Assembly (NCBI RefSeq): GCF_030269545.1
Contig: NZ_BSTN01000012.1
Span: 62,001-126,000, forward strand
DNA length: 64,000 nt
Source of the DNA: Actinomadura sp. NBRC 104425
GTDB taxonomy: Bacteria; Actinomycetota; Actinomycetes; Streptosporangiales; Streptosporangiaceae
Reading direction: 5' to 3'
A program made the translations under genes and the position numbers. Shown piece by piece: positions 44,688 through 53,641 of this stretch (position 1 is the stretch's first letter; each line of letters opens with the position of its first letter). The notes under the pieces were generated by a model, which was not told the DNA's origin, did not search any database, and saw nothing but the letters and a program-made list of their open reading frames with translations.

Positions 44688-45746
44688 TCAGCGGGGCCCA
44701 CCCGCCGGGGCCGAACGCGCCAGCCGCTGGGCCAGCCATGTGCAGACCAGCAACTGGAGTTGGTGGTAGAGCATCAGCGGCAGCACCGTGATGCCGACGA
44801 CCGCGCCGGGGAACAGCACGGTGGCCATGGGCAGCCCGCTGGCCAGGCTCTTCTGCGAGCCGCAGAACAGGACCGCGACGCGGTCGCCGTGCGCGAAGCC
44901 CAGGCCGCGGGAGACCAGCGCCGAGCACGCCGGCACACACGCCAGCAGCCCGGCGACGACCGCAAGCAGCGCGGGCAGGTCCGCTGGAGCCACCCGGCCC
45001 CAGACGCCGCCGGTCACGCCCTTGCCGAACGCGGTGTAGACGGCCAGCACGATGACGGCACGGTCGAACATGGCCAGCCGCGCCGTCCACGCCTGCGCCC
45101 GCTCGTCCCCCAGCAGCCCGCGCGCCGCCTGCCCGGCCGCGAACGGCACCAGCAGCACGAGCACGGTGTCAACGACGACCGACAGCGGCAGGCCGCCGTC
45201 GCCCACCGAGAGCATCCCGGCCACCAGCACGGGTGTCAGCACAACGCCCAGCAGGTTGGACAGCGAGGCGCTGCAGATGGCGGCCGCCTCATTGCCGCGG
45301 GCCAGCGAGGTCAGCATGATCGAAGACTGGACGGTGGACGGCAGCACGCACAGGAACACCACGCCCGCGGCCAGCACGTCGGGCACCAGCGGCGCGCACC
45401 CGAACGCCAGCAACGGGAAGAGCCCGAAGGTGATCGCCAATATCACCCCGTGCAGCCGCCAGTCGCGCATGCTCGCCACCGCCCGCCGGGTGGGCAGCCG
45501 CACGCCGTACAGAAAGAACAGGCCGGTGATCGCCACGTCCACGCCCCGATCGAGCCATTCCGCCGCCTCACCACGGGCCGGAACCAGCGCAGCGGCCGCC
45601 ACCGCCCCGAGAACGGCCGCGACGAACGGCTCGACCCGCACCCGCCGGACCACCGCCCCGACGAGTCTGTGCACCGCCCGGAACGACCGCGCCGAGCCGC
45701 TGCGGAGGGGGGTAGGGGCGGTCCTGGCCGTCCGGCGCGTGGCCAC
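44688..45746 (-). CDS. Bile acid:sodium symporter-like (SBF/YfeH-type) transporter
   Basis: A 352-residue protein with about nine or ten hydrophobic segments and the SBF-like stretches L-P-S-T-V-Q-S-S-I, A-S-L-S-N-L-L-G-V-V-L-T-P and C-G-S-Q-K-S-L-A-S-G-L-P. This matches the YfeH/DUF4137 branch of the bile acid:Na+ symporter superfamily; real substrates are unknown. The start at GTG 45746 gives a rather long basic N-terminus, so an inner start is possible. Confidence 0.88.
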   Translation of the reverse strand: MATRRTARTAPTPLRSGSARSFRAVHRLVGAVVRRVRVEPFVAAVLGAVAAAALVPARGEAAEWLDRGVDVAITGLFFLYGVRLPTRRAVASMRDWRLHGVILAITFGLFPLLAFGCAPLVPDVLAAGVVFLCVLPSTVQSSIMLTSLARGNEAAAICSASLSNLLGVVLTPVLVAGMLSVGDGGLPLSVVVDTVLVLLVPFAAGQAARGLLGDERAQAWTARLAMFDRAVIVLAVYTAFGKGVTGGVWGRVAPADLPALLAVVAGLLACVPACSALVSRGLGFAHGDRVAVLFCGSQKSLASGLPMATVLFPGAVVGITVLPLMLYHQLQLLVCTWLAQRLARSAPAGGPR

Positions 45747-45794
45747 CCGCGTGGGGTGGGAGGTTGCGCGGGGGGCACGGTGAACTCTGGTTGG

Positions 45795-46688
45795 TCACAT
45801 CGTCGACCCTGCGGTCTGCCTGGGCGACCGGAAGTCTCGGGAACGGTGACGGCTGATGTTCTTTTCGAGCAGGGCGAGGGCCTCCTGGACACCGACGGCG
45901 CCGGAGCCGTCGGCCACCTCGGGCAGCCGCCCCTCGTTGAGCTTGAGTTCGAGCAGCGCCTCGTCCATCGCGCGCTGCGCGGCGAACAGGCACGGCGTGC
46001 TGTAGATGGCCACGTCCACGCCGAGTTCGGCCAGCTCGGGCAGGGACAGGCGCGGAGAGCGACCGCCGGCGATCTGGTTGAACAGCAGCGGCTTGCCGCC
46101 GATGACCGCGCGGACCTTGTCGATCCAGTCGACGCTGCGCACGCCGTCGACCAGGATGACGTCGGCGTCGGTCTCGGCCAGCGCCCGGGCGCGGCGCAGG
46201 ATCTCCTCCTCGGTGGTGGCGTCGGTGCGGGCCACCACGACCAGGTCGCGGCGGGTCTGCAGCACCAGCTCCAGCTTCTCCAGGTACTCCTCCAGCGGGA
46301 GGATGCGCTTGCCGTCGACGTGGCCGCAGCGGCGGGGCCGGGCCTGGTCCTCCAGGATCACCCCGGACGCGTCGGCCATCTCCAGCTGCTCGACGACGTG
46401 GCAGGCGACCTCCGGGTCGACGTAGCCGTCGTCGATGTCGACCAGCAGGTGGTGTCCGGGGAAGGCCAGGCGCAGCCGCTGGACGAAGGCCACCATGTCG
46501 GGCCAGGCGATGAACCCGATGTCGGGCAGGCCGTAGTGGGAGGCCGCGAACCCGAATCCGGAGACGAACATCCCGTCGTAGTGCTTGGCGGCGACGGACG
46601 CGGAGAACATGTCGAACACCCCGATCAGCGGGGTGGTGCCCTCCCCCTTGATGTCGCGCCGCAGTGCGGTTCCGTAGCCCATGGTCAT
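45795..46688 (-). CDS. Isocitrate lyase/PEP mutase-family protein
   Basis: A 297-residue TIM-barrel enzyme with the Mg-binding D-I-D-D-G-Y, the E-D-Q strand and R-T-D-A of the isocitrate lyase/phosphoenolpyruvate mutase superfamily. The K-K-C-G-H loop of true isocitrate lyase is replaced by R-R-C-G-H, so it retains a lyase-like Cys. It could be an oxaloacetate hydrolase, a methylisocitrate-lyase relative or a PEP-mutase-like enzyme; no phosphonate genes are seen. ATG 46688 is preferred over the longer frame to 46748. Confidence 0.85.
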   Translation of the reverse strand: MTMGYGTALRRDIKGEGTTPLIGVFDMFSASVAAKHYDGMFVSGFGFAASHYGLPDIGFIAWPDMVAFVQRLRLAFPGHHLLVDIDDGYVDPEVACHVVEQLEMADASGVILEDQARPRRCGHVDGKRILPLEEYLEKLELVLQTRRDLVVVARTDATTEEEILRRARALAETDADVILVDGVRSVDWIDKVRAVIGGKPLLFNQIAGGRSPRLSLPELAELGVDVAIYSTPCLFAAQRAMDEALLELKLNEGRLPEVADGSGAVGVQEALALLEKNISRHRSRDFRSPRQTAGSTM

Positions 46689-46982
46689 GTTCCGTGACTT
46701 CTCCCTCCCGGCGTCTGCGCCCGATCGAGAACAGGTGGCGGCGCACATCGCGCACGACCGACCGGCGGTCGAGCTGCATCTTCATGTCGCCGCATGAATA
46801 GTCACTCATACGGAGCCGATGCTTACCAGTTACCGAGTGGATACAGAGAGTAAAAGAACATTTGCAAACTGTGGCCACCCCTTGCCCTTTCCTGTAGGCG
46901 GAGCGTCAGGGGGTGATTGTCGTTTTGCACGCCCCCGCCCACGCCGAGAAGCCCGTCGCGTACGGCGCTCCGGCGATGCCCG

Positions 46983-47203
46983 CTAGGGCATGTTTCGAAC
47001 TCGGCCAGAGCCGTTCGTTGATGGCGGCGATATGGACGGTGGCCTGGTAGCGGACGCCGAGCTCGCCGAACCCGGACGGTCGGCCGCCGCGGACGCCGGG
47101 TCGGCGCCGGCGGTCGGCCTGATTCACAGATCGTGGCCGCGATGCCTCACTGCGTCCGGCGTGCGACATGCCGCCACTCATCACACTTCGAAACAGGTCC
47201 TAG
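46983..47203. mobile_element. Internally deleted IS5-type element (MITE-like remnant)
   Basis: A 221-bp unit bounded by CTAG on both sides and by terminal inverted repeats (GGCATGTTTCGAA and, on the other strand at the right end, GACCTGTTTCGAA; 11 of 13 match). Next to the left end, on the minus strand, the C-terminus of an IS5-family transposase can be read (G-V-R-Y-Q-A-T-V-H-I-A-A-I-N). CTAG target duplications are usual for IS5-group elements. The rest of the transposase is missing, so the element cannot move by itself. The ~290 bp between it and the PEP-mutase-like gene holds an AT-rich promoter stretch (46790-46880) and no gene. Confidence 0.75.
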
Positions 47204-47370
47204 CGCCCCGCCCACCCGACGGCGGACGGCCGACGCACTGACGAGACCACCGGCTCGCGCCGCCGACGACCTCTCCGACCACTCTCCGTGACCGCCGCCC
47301 GAAGGTGTCCGATTATGCAGATCAGGGCGGGACCGAGCAGCACCCCACAACTCTGGGGCTCCTCAAAGAC

Positions 47371-47407
47371 TTGAATGATTCAGATTTAGCCGGGTATGTT
47401 GGCGGCA
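47371..47407 (+). promoter_or_regulatory. Leaderless promoter with Fur-type operator
   Basis: TTGAAT (47371-47376) and TATGTT (47395-47400) make a -35/-10 pair with an 18-bp spacer and place the transcript start at about the ATG at 47407. The perfect palindrome TGAAT-G-ATTCA (47372-47382) covers the -35 box, as expected for an autorepressing Fur-family protein. Confidence 0.65.
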
Positions 47408-47922
47408 TGACCGATCCCGCGTTCCAGACCGCCGCCGCCCAGCTGCGGCAGGCCGGCCTGCGGGTGACGGCCGCCAGGGTCGCGATCCTGGAGACCGTCC
47501 GGACCGGTGACCACCTCGGTGTCGAGGCCGTCGCCGGAGGCGTGCGCAAGCGCGTCGGGCATGTCTCCCTGCAGGCGGTGTACGAGGCCCTGCACGCGCT
47601 GACCGCGGCGGGACTGGTCCGCCGGATCGAACCGGCCGGCGGCCCGGCCCGGTTCGAGGGACGGGTCGGTGACAACCACCACCACCTGGTCTGCCGCCGG
47701 TGCGGAGCGGTCAGCGACGTCGACTGCGTCGTGGGACGCGCCCCGTGCCTGCGACCGTCCGACACCGCCGGATACGTGGTCGACGAAGCGGAGGTCACGT
47801 TCTGGGGGCTGTGCCCGGACTGCCGTGACAGGCTCGTGGACGACCTGTCCGACACCGCCCTGTCCGACACCGCCGCGGCGGTGTCACCGGGTGCACCGTC
47901 CACCGCCCGCGGATCCGAATAG
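47407..47922 (+). CDS. Fur-family regulator (FurA/CatR-type)
   Basis: A 171-residue regulator: winged helix (residues ~10-80; R-V-T-A-A-R-V-A-I-L) and the metal/dimer domain with D-N-H-H-H-L-V-C-R-R-C-G, then a second C-P-D-C pair that with the first forms the structural zinc site. In actinomycetes such genes sit directly before a catalase and repress it until peroxide oxidises the protein; here the catalase starts 27 bp downstream. ATG 47407 appears leaderless. The last ~25 residues are Ser/Ala/Thr-rich. Confidence 0.92.
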   Translation: MTDPAFQTAAAQLRQAGLRVTAARVAILETVRTGDHLGVEAVAGGVRKRVGHVSLQAVYEALHALTAAGLVRRIEPAGGPARFEGRVGDNHHHLVCRRCGAVSDVDCVVGRAPCLRPSDTAGYVVDEAEVTFWGLCPDCRDRLVDDLSDTALSDTAAAVSPGAPSTARGSE

Positions 47923-47949
47923 CCAACGAGACACGGAGGAACCGCGTTC

Positions 47950-49395
47950 ATGACCGACAGGCCCACCACCACGACCGACGCCGGCATCCCGGCGCCGAGC
48001 GACGAGCATTCGCAGTCCGTCGGGCCCAACGGCCCGCTGCTGCTGCAGGACCACTACCTGATCCAGAAGATGGCGCACTTCAACCGCGAACGCGTGCCCG
48101 AGCGGGTCGTGCACGCCAAGGGCGGCGGTGCGTACGGGGTCCTGGAGATCACCGAGGACGTCAGCCAGTTCACCAAGGCCAAGCTGTTCCAGAAGGGCGC
48201 CCGCACCGAATCGCTGGTGCGCTTCAGCAGCGTCGCGGGCGAGCTGGGCAGCGCGGACGCCGGACGCGACCCGCGCGGCTTTGCGATCAAGTTCTACACC
48301 GAGGACGGCAACTACGACCTCGTCGGCAACAACACCCCGATCTTCTTCATCCGGGACCCGCAGAAGTTCTCCGACTTCATCCACTCGCAGAAGCGGCGCG
48401 CCGACAACCACCTGCGCGACCACAACATGCAGTGGGACTTCTGGACGCTGTCGCCCGAGTCGGCCCACCAGGTCACCTTCCTGATGACCGACCGCGGCAC
48501 CCCGGCCAGCTGGCGCCACATGAACGGGTACGGCTCGCACACGTTCCTCTGGTACAACGCCGCCGGCGACAAGTACTGGGTGAAGTACCACTTCAAGACC
48601 GACCAGGGCATCAAGAACTTCACCGCGGAGGAGGCCGACCGCCAGCCCCCGGACGTCCACATCAAGGACCTGTACGAGGCCGTCAAGCGGGGCGACTACC
48701 CGTCCTGGACCGTCCAGGTGCAGATCATGCCGTTCGAGGAGGCGGCCGACTACCGGTTCAACCCGTTCGACCTGACCAAGGTCTGGCCGCACGCGGACTA
48801 CCCGCCGATCACCATCGGCAAGTGGACGCTCACCCGCAACCCGGAGAACTACTTCGCCGAGATCGAGCAGGCCGCGTTCGAACCGGCCAACTTCGTGCCC
48901 GGCATCGGCCCGTCCCCGGACAAGATGCTGCAGGGGCGGCTGTTCTCCTACCCCGACGCCCACCGCTACCGCATCGGCCCGAACTACCTGCAGCTGCCGG
49001 TCAACCGGCCGAAGACCGAGGTGCACTCGTACAACTTCGACGGCCCGATGGCGTACCGGAACCCGAAGGACCCGGTGTACGCGCCGAACTCCTTCGGCGG
49101 CCCGGTCGCCGACCCCGAGCTGTGGAAGGGCGAGTCCTACGAGGTGGCGGGCGAGATCGTGCGCAGCGCCTACACCCTGCACCGCGAGGACGACGACTAC
49201 GTCCAGCCGCGCGCCCTGTGGGAGAAGGTGCTGTCGGACGTCGACCGCGACCACCTGGTGAGCAACATCGTCGGCCACGCCTCGGCGCCCGAGGTCACCG
49301 CCGACATGAAGAAGCGCATCGTGGAGTACTGGCGCAACGTCCACAAGGACCTCGGCGACCGCGTCGCCGCGGGCCTGGGCGTCAACGGCTCCTGA
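47950..49395 (+). CDS. katA: Monofunctional haem catalase
   Basis: A 481-residue small-subunit (clade 3) catalase. Catalytic His in R-V-V-H-A-K-G, Asn in V-G-N-N-T-P-I-F, proximal haem Tyr in R-L-F-S-Y-P-D-A-H-R-Y and NADPH-type residues are all visible. It breaks hydrogen peroxide into water and oxygen in the cytoplasm. GGAGG precedes ATG 47950, and the upstream Fur-family gene is the likely peroxide-responsive repressor. Confidence 0.97.
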   Translation: MTDRPTTTTDAGIPAPSDEHSQSVGPNGPLLLQDHYLIQKMAHFNRERVPERVVHAKGGGAYGVLEITEDVSQFTKAKLFQKGARTESLVRFSSVAGELGSADAGRDPRGFAIKFYTEDGNYDLVGNNTPIFFIRDPQKFSDFIHSQKRRADNHLRDHNMQWDFWTLSPESAHQVTFLMTDRGTPASWRHMNGYGSHTFLWYNAAGDKYWVKYHFKTDQGIKNFTAEEADRQPPDVHIKDLYEAVKRGDYPSWTVQVQIMPFEEAADYRFNPFDLTKVWPHADYPPITIGKWTLTRNPENYFAEIEQAAFEPANFVPGIGPSPDKMLQGRLFSYPDAHRYRIGPNYLQLPVNRPKTEVHSYNFDGPMAYRNPKDPVYAPNSFGGPVADPELWKGESYEVAGEIVRSAYTLHREDDDYVQPRALWEKVLSDVDRDHLVSNIVGHASAPEVTADMKKRIVEYWRNVHKDLGDRVAAGLGVNGS

Positions 49396-49417
49396 GCACG
49401 CCATCCCCTCCCGGATC

Positions 49418-49462
49418 GAGGCAGGGGCGGCTCCCGCACTCGGGGCCGCCCCTGCCTCTTCT
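49418..49462 (+). terminator. Rho-independent terminator after catalase
   Basis: A 14-bp perfect inverted repeat GAGGCAGGGGCGGC with a 13-nt loop, followed by a short pyrimidine run (TTCTTC), 23 bp past the catalase stop. Confidence 0.8.
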
Positions 49463-49966
49463 TCACGCGGACACCGAACAGACACATACCGCCGGACAGC
49501 GCACACGTGTCCGACCGGCCCTACCGCAACAGCGGCCAGGCGCGCCCGCTTCTGGCGGCTGGGCGGCAGCCCCCCGCCCACACCAGGTCGGCGCCCCGTG
49601 CCGGGCCTGTGGTGGCGGTAACCACCACAGACTCGGCCAGCACATCCCCGCCAGGCTGCGTCCCCAGCAGCCACACCACACCCTGCCGCAACGGCGGCCA
49701 AGCGTGAGTCATGCTGCCCACCACTGCCAGCCCAGGCGAAGCCGTGGCCGCCACACAGCAAGACCGCCACCACAGGTTCGGCGGGCGCATCCCTCTGGAA
49801 AGCACACACGGTGGCCGCAATCGTCGGGCCGACTCTGCCACAGCAGCGGCAAGGTGTGGGAGCGCGACCCGCCTGCCGCCACCGGCCCAGGCGAGGCGGT
49901 GGCCGCCGCACCGCGAGGACGCCGCACCGGTCGCTCACGCGGGCGTGTCTCGCACCCTGGGGGCGG
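49463..49966. other. Non-coding region with degenerate repeats
   Basis: About 500 bp between the catalase terminator and the end of the SPFH gene. Pieces such as G-C-C-C-A-G-G-C-G around 49732 and 49888, and C-C-G-C-A-A-C-x-G-C-G-G-C-C-A around 49521 and 49683, recur at spacings of roughly 150-160 bp, suggesting an old degenerate tandem repeat. No open frame has a ribosome site or family resemblance. Confidence 0.4.
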
Positions 49967-50965
49967 TCATCGCTGGCCGGGGGCCAGTTCGTAGGGCGGG
50001 GTGTGGGTTTCGACTCCGTCCGGTTCCGGTTGCGGGGGCAGGCCGGCGGTCGCCGCCGGGGTCCGGGCGGGCTGCCCGGCGGGCGCGGCGCCGGCGAACG
50101 CCTTGGCGAAGGACTGCAGGGCGGCCGTCATCTCGCTGGGGACGACGAAGAACGTGCTGCCCTCCCCCTGCGCCAGCTTCGGCAGCATCTGCAGGTACTG
50201 GTAGGCCAGCAGCTTGGGATCGGCGTCGTTGTCGTGGACGGACCGGAACACCCGCTCCACCGCGATGGCCTGTCCCTCGGCCTCCAGGACGGCCGACCGC
50301 TTGGCGCCCTCGGCCTTGAGAATCGCCGCCTGCTTCTCCCCCTCCGCGGTGAGGATCTTGGATTGCCGGATGCCCTCGGCGGTCAGGATCGTGGCGCGCC
50401 GCTCCCGTTCGGCGCGCATCTGCTTCTCCATGGCGTCCTTGATCGTCACCGGCGGTTCGATCGCCTTGATCTCCACGCGGGTGACCCGGATGCCCCACTT
50501 GCCGGAGGCGTCGTCCAGCACCCCGCGCAGCGCGGTGTTGATCCGGTCCCGGGAGGTCAGCGTCTCCTCCAGGTCCAGGGTGCCGATGACGTTGCGCAGC
50601 GTGGTGGCGGTGAGCTGCTCGATCGCCTTGATGTAGTCGACGATCTCGTAGTCGGCCGCGCGCGGGTCGGTGACCTGGAAGAACAGCACGGTGTCGATGT
50701 GCACCACCACGTTGTCCTCGGTGATCACCGGTTGCCCCTTGAACGAGACCACCTGTTCGCGCAGGTCGATCAGGGGCTTGACCCGGTCCACGAACGGGAC
50801 GACGAAGCTGATCCCCGGCTGGAGCGTGCGGTGATAGCGGCCGAGCCGCTCCACGTTGCGCGCCCTGGCCTGCGGGATGATCCACATCGACCGCATCACC
50901 GTGATGCCCAGCACCAGCACCCCGGCGATCACCACCACCAGGAGCGCCAGGGCGATGTCGGTCAT
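49967..50965 (-). CDS. SPFH/Band 7 (stomatin/prohibitin-like) protein
   Basis: A 332-residue membrane-anchored scaffold: N-terminal helix (residues ~4-24), SPFH domain (R-L-G-R-Y-H-R-T-L-Q-P-G and D-L-R-E-Q-V), then the helical A-E-G-E-K-Q-A-A-I-L-K-A-E-G coiled-coil repeats and a Pro-rich tail. With NfeD it likely organises membrane microdomains. It overlaps the upstream NfeD stop (ATGA at 50962-50965), so the two are coupled, as in many bacteria. Confidence 0.94.
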   Translation of the reverse strand: MTDIALALLVVVIAGVLVLGITVMRSMWIIPQARARNVERLGRYHRTLQPGISFVVPFVDRVKPLIDLREQVVSFKGQPVITEDNVVVHIDTVLFFQVTDPRAADYEIVDYIKAIEQLTATTLRNVIGTLDLEETLTSRDRINTALRGVLDDASGKWGIRVTRVEIKAIEPPVTIKDAMEKQMRAERERRATILTAEGIRQSKILTAEGEKQAAILKAEGAKRSAVLEAEGQAIAVERVFRSVHDNDADPKLLAYQYLQMLPKLAQGEGSTFFVVPSEMTAALQSFAKAFAGAAPAGQPARTPAATAGLPPQPEPDGVETHTPPYELAPGQR

Positions 50966-51465
50966 GACGTCTCCTTCCCGGTCCCCCTGTCAGCCGCCGT
51001 CTCCCCGGCGGTGTCACGTCCCCCCGGGCCGCCGGTCGTCGTGGGGTAGAGGAGGGCCGTGGCTCCCTCGATGGCCAGGACGTCGGCGGTGGCGCCGGCG
51101 GGGATGACCGCGGCCGGGTCGTAGGGGCGGGCCGACCACTCCTCGCCGCCGATGCGCACCCGGCCGCCCGTGCGGCTGACCTCGGTAAGCGTGTACGCCT
51201 CGCGGCCGACCAGGGCGGCGGTGCCGGAGCGCAGCGGGGGCGGCTGCCGGACGTGCCGGCGCACCACCGGGCGGACGACCACCAGCCCGGCGACCGAGAC
51301 GACGGCGAACACCGCGGCCTGGGCGCCCGCCGGCAGCCCGAGTGCGCCGGTCAGGCCCGCGACCAGGGCGGCGACGGCCAGCAGGCCGAGCGCCAGCGTG
51401 AGCGTGAGCAGTTCGGCGATCCCGAGCAGCGCGGCGGCCAGCAGCCAGATGACCCACGCCTCCAT
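50962..51465 (-). CDS. NfeD-family membrane protein
   Basis: A 167-residue short NfeD: two or three hydrophobic helices (residues ~5-75) followed by the OB-fold domain with G-R-E-A-Y-T-L-T-E-V and G-E-E-W-S-A-R. It is the standard partner of the downstream SPFH protein. ATG 51465 follows AAGGTGG; a GTG at 51474 is possible. Confidence 0.93.
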   Translation of the reverse strand: MEAWVIWLLAAALLGIAELLTLTLALGLLAVAALVAGLTGALGLPAGAQAAVFAVVSVAGLVVVRPVVRRHVRQPPPLRSGTAALVGREAYTLTEVSRTGGRVRIGGEEWSARPYDPAAVIPAGATADVLAIEGATALLYPTTTGGPGGRDTAGETAADRGTGKETS

Positions 51466-51743
51466 CGCAACCACCTTGTTGCGCTCGAAGTCCTATTTGT
51501 CACGGTATCTCCGATTAGTTCCCCGGGGCCATGGGGGGCGCTGCCGGGCTTTCGCATGTCCGGCGCGTCCGGAACGGGGGTTTAGGTCCCACTACCGCCA
51601 GGTACGTAAGAGTGACCGCGCGGGCCGCGGCAGATCGTGGACGGCCGGAGAGCGCCCAGGGTGGCCGCGGATGACCGGGGGGACTACTGTCGCAGACGGG
51701 CGAGCCGCGAGGCCGATTCGGGACCGCGTACCCGAGGAGGGAC

Positions 51744-52670
51744 ATGAACCGACGGGCGAGCAACATCTTCCGGCGCGGCCCCCGGCCGTCGGTCCGGTCG
51801 CACCCTGTGGAGATGGTGGAGGGCCTGGAGCACGCCAGCGCCCTGGACCGCGTCATCCGCGGCGTGTCCACCGTCGTACGGCGGACACTGCGCCCCGGCC
51901 CGGCCAAAGACCTGCTGCACGGGGTCCCGTTCGGCCACCCGGCCCATCCGCCGCTGACCGACCTGCCGATGGGCTGCTGGATGTCGGCCGCCGTGCTGGA
52001 CCTGATGCCCCCGGCCGCCGGCACGCAGCGCGCATCCCGGGCGCTGGTCGCGGCGGGTCTGTCCACGGCTGTGCCGACCGCGCTGACCGGGCTGGCCGAC
52101 TGGTCGGTGCTGCACCGCGAGCAGCAGCGGGTCGGTGTGGTGCACGCGGTGAGCACGGCGACGGCGACGGCCCTGTACGCGGCGTCGCTGGTGGCGCGCC
52201 GGCGGGGCCGGGAGGTCGTCGGGCGGACGCTCGGGTTCGTCGGGCTGACCGCACTGCTGGCCGGCGGCTACCTCGGGGGGCACCTGGCGTTCCGCCAGGC
52301 CGCCGGGGCCAGTCACGCCGACCAGATCGCGCACCTGGTGCCGCTGGGCTGGCACGACCTGTGCCCGGTGACAGAGCTGCCGGACGGGTGGCCGGTGCTG
52401 CGCCGCCTGGGCTACATCAGCCTGTTCGTCCTGCGCGAGGGCGACGACATCCACGTCCTGGCCGACCGCTGCAGTCACCTGGCGGGGCCGCTGCACCAGG
52501 GCCGCATCATCACCGACGACAAGGCCGAGACCTGTGTCGTCTGCCCCTGGCACGGCAGCACGTTCCGGGTGCGCGACGGCTCGGTCGTGCGGGGCCCGGC
52601 CACAGGACGCCAGCCCGCCTTCGAGTCCCGAGTGACAGAAGGCACCGTCCAAGTACGCGCCATCCCGTAA
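51744..52670 (+). CDS. DUF2231 membrane domain fused to Rieske [2Fe-2S] domain
   Basis: A 308-residue protein. The N-terminal ~190 residues have H-P-A-H-P-P-L-T-D-L-P and four hydrophobic helices (DUF2231). The C-terminal ~100 residues are a Rieske ferredoxin with cluster ligands C-S-H and C-P-W-H-G. It would transfer electrons at the membrane; this fusion is known in actinomycetes but its partner is not. A GAGGAGG lies before ATG 51744. Confidence 0.92.
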   Translation: MNRRASNIFRRGPRPSVRSHPVEMVEGLEHASALDRVIRGVSTVVRRTLRPGPAKDLLHGVPFGHPAHPPLTDLPMGCWMSAAVLDLMPPAAGTQRASRALVAAGLSTAVPTALTGLADWSVLHREQQRVGVVHAVSTATATALYAASLVARRRGREVVGRTLGFVGLTALLAGGYLGGHLAFRQAAGASHADQIAHLVPLGWHDLCPVTELPDGWPVLRRLGYISLFVLREGDDIHVLADRCSHLAGPLHQGRIITDDKAETCVVCPWHGSTFRVRDGSVVRGPATGRQPAFESRVTEGTVQVRAIP

Positions 52671-52815
52671 CCCACCCCACACGCCACAGAACTCCCACAG
52701 CCGGGCGATGTCCCGGTGGCCGTCGGCGGGCCCCCAACCGCCGACGACGAAAAGCGTCTTGATGACGGCCGTCGCGATACGGCCGCAGCGCATGACATGG
52801 GTGCTCGCGGAAGTC

Positions 52816-52941
52816 TCAGAACGGGGACCTGTGGCGGCCGACGTAACGGGGCCTCCGGCGGTCGGCGACCACCAGCACCGCGGCTCCGGCCGGCAGACCG
52901 AAGCCGACCGCGGCGACCAGCACGATCGCGAAAGTCAGCAT
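52816..52941 (-). CDS. Small single-helix membrane protein
   Basis: A 41-residue protein: one hydrophobic helix (residues ~3-27) and a basic, Arg-rich tail. Its ATG overlaps the region of the upstream stop (ATGCTGA), so it is translationally coupled to the 52935-53216 gene. Function is unknown; in size and layout it resembles small membrane regulators, but nothing more can be said. Confidence 0.5.
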   Translation of the reverse strand: MLTFAIVLVAAVGFGLPAGAAVLVVADRRRPRYVGRHRSPF

Positions 52942-53216
52942 CGGCCGTCCCCCTCGCCGCGCAGGTAGGCGCGCCGCCGCTCGACGGCCTTCGCGTCGCC
53001 CGTCTTCATCGGGAGCCGCGCCCACAGCGCATCGAGGCGCCGCGTCTCGCGGATGCAGGCGGCGCGGTCCGGCCCGAAGGCGCGCAGCTCCACTCCCACC
53101 GCGAGTTCGCCGGGGGTCGGAGGCTGCGTGAGACTCGCGGTCCAGTACCCGCCTTCCTCGACGTACTCCGGCTCACTCCAGCGCCGGGACACGCCAGACG
53201 TAGCATTGCGGTCCAA
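52935..53216 (-). CDS. Small hypothetical soluble protein
   Basis: A 93-residue protein, predicted helical in its C-terminal half (R-A-C-I-R-E-T-R-R-L-D-A-L-W). TTG 53216 is preferred because GGGAGG stands 8 bp before it; the ATG at 53324 lacks a ribosome site. No family was recognised. It is divergent from the GntR gene and coupled to the small membrane protein. Confidence 0.5.
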   Translation of the reverse strand: MDRNATSGVSRRWSEPEYVEEGGYWTASLTQPPTPGELAVGVELRAFGPDRAACIRETRRLDALWARLPMKTGDAKAVERRRAYLRGEGDGRC

Positions 53217-53386
53217 GGTCGGTCGCCTCCCTACAAGGCGGTCGATCCAGGCCCCGCACGGCGGTCGCGTCGCCGTGTCGGGGCCGTCTTTGTGTACCCA
53301 GTGTTCTGCTCCGTTATACGTCATGCTAGTGCGGACAGCCCATTATGGCTCGTCTAGCACGTCCTATTACGTTCTAACCTGGCTAG

Positions 53387-53620
53387 GTGGGACGGCTCGA
53401 CTTCGACCAAGATCCGCGGCCTATCTACGTGCAGATTGCCGACGATCTATGGCAACGCGTCGCGGCCGGGGAACTTGGGCCGCGCCTGCCCAGCGTTCGG
53501 GCAATAGGAAGCGAATACGACGTAGCTCACGCAACTGCCGCGCATGCGGTTCAAGAACTCGTACGGCGCGGGCAGGCCATCACCACACCCGGGCGGGGCA
53601 CGTGGGCGGTTCGTGATTGA
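53387..53620 (+). CDS. GntR-type winged-helix protein without effector domain
   Basis: A 77-residue protein that is only a GntR winged helix: P-I-Y-V-Q-I-A-D-D-L, L-P-S-V-R-A-I, T-A-A-H-A-V-Q-E-L and P-G-R-G-T-W. Such stand-alone GntR domains occur in actinomycete integrative elements and accessory islands. The GTG at 53387 lies inside ACCT-GGCT-AGGT, a small palindrome that may be its own operator. There is no clear ribosome site. Confidence 0.82.
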   Translation: MGRLDFDQDPRPIYVQIADDLWQRVAAGELGPRLPSVRAIGSEYDVAHATAAHAVQELVRRGQAITTPGRGTWAVRD

Positions 53621-53641
53621 GCCGCGCTACACGAGACCCGC

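Noticed and set aside
45795-46688. Phosphonate biosynthesis locus based on the PEP-mutase-like gene
   Set aside because: No phosphonopyruvate decarboxylase or transaminase is adjacent, and the active-site loop is closer to lyase members of the superfamily.
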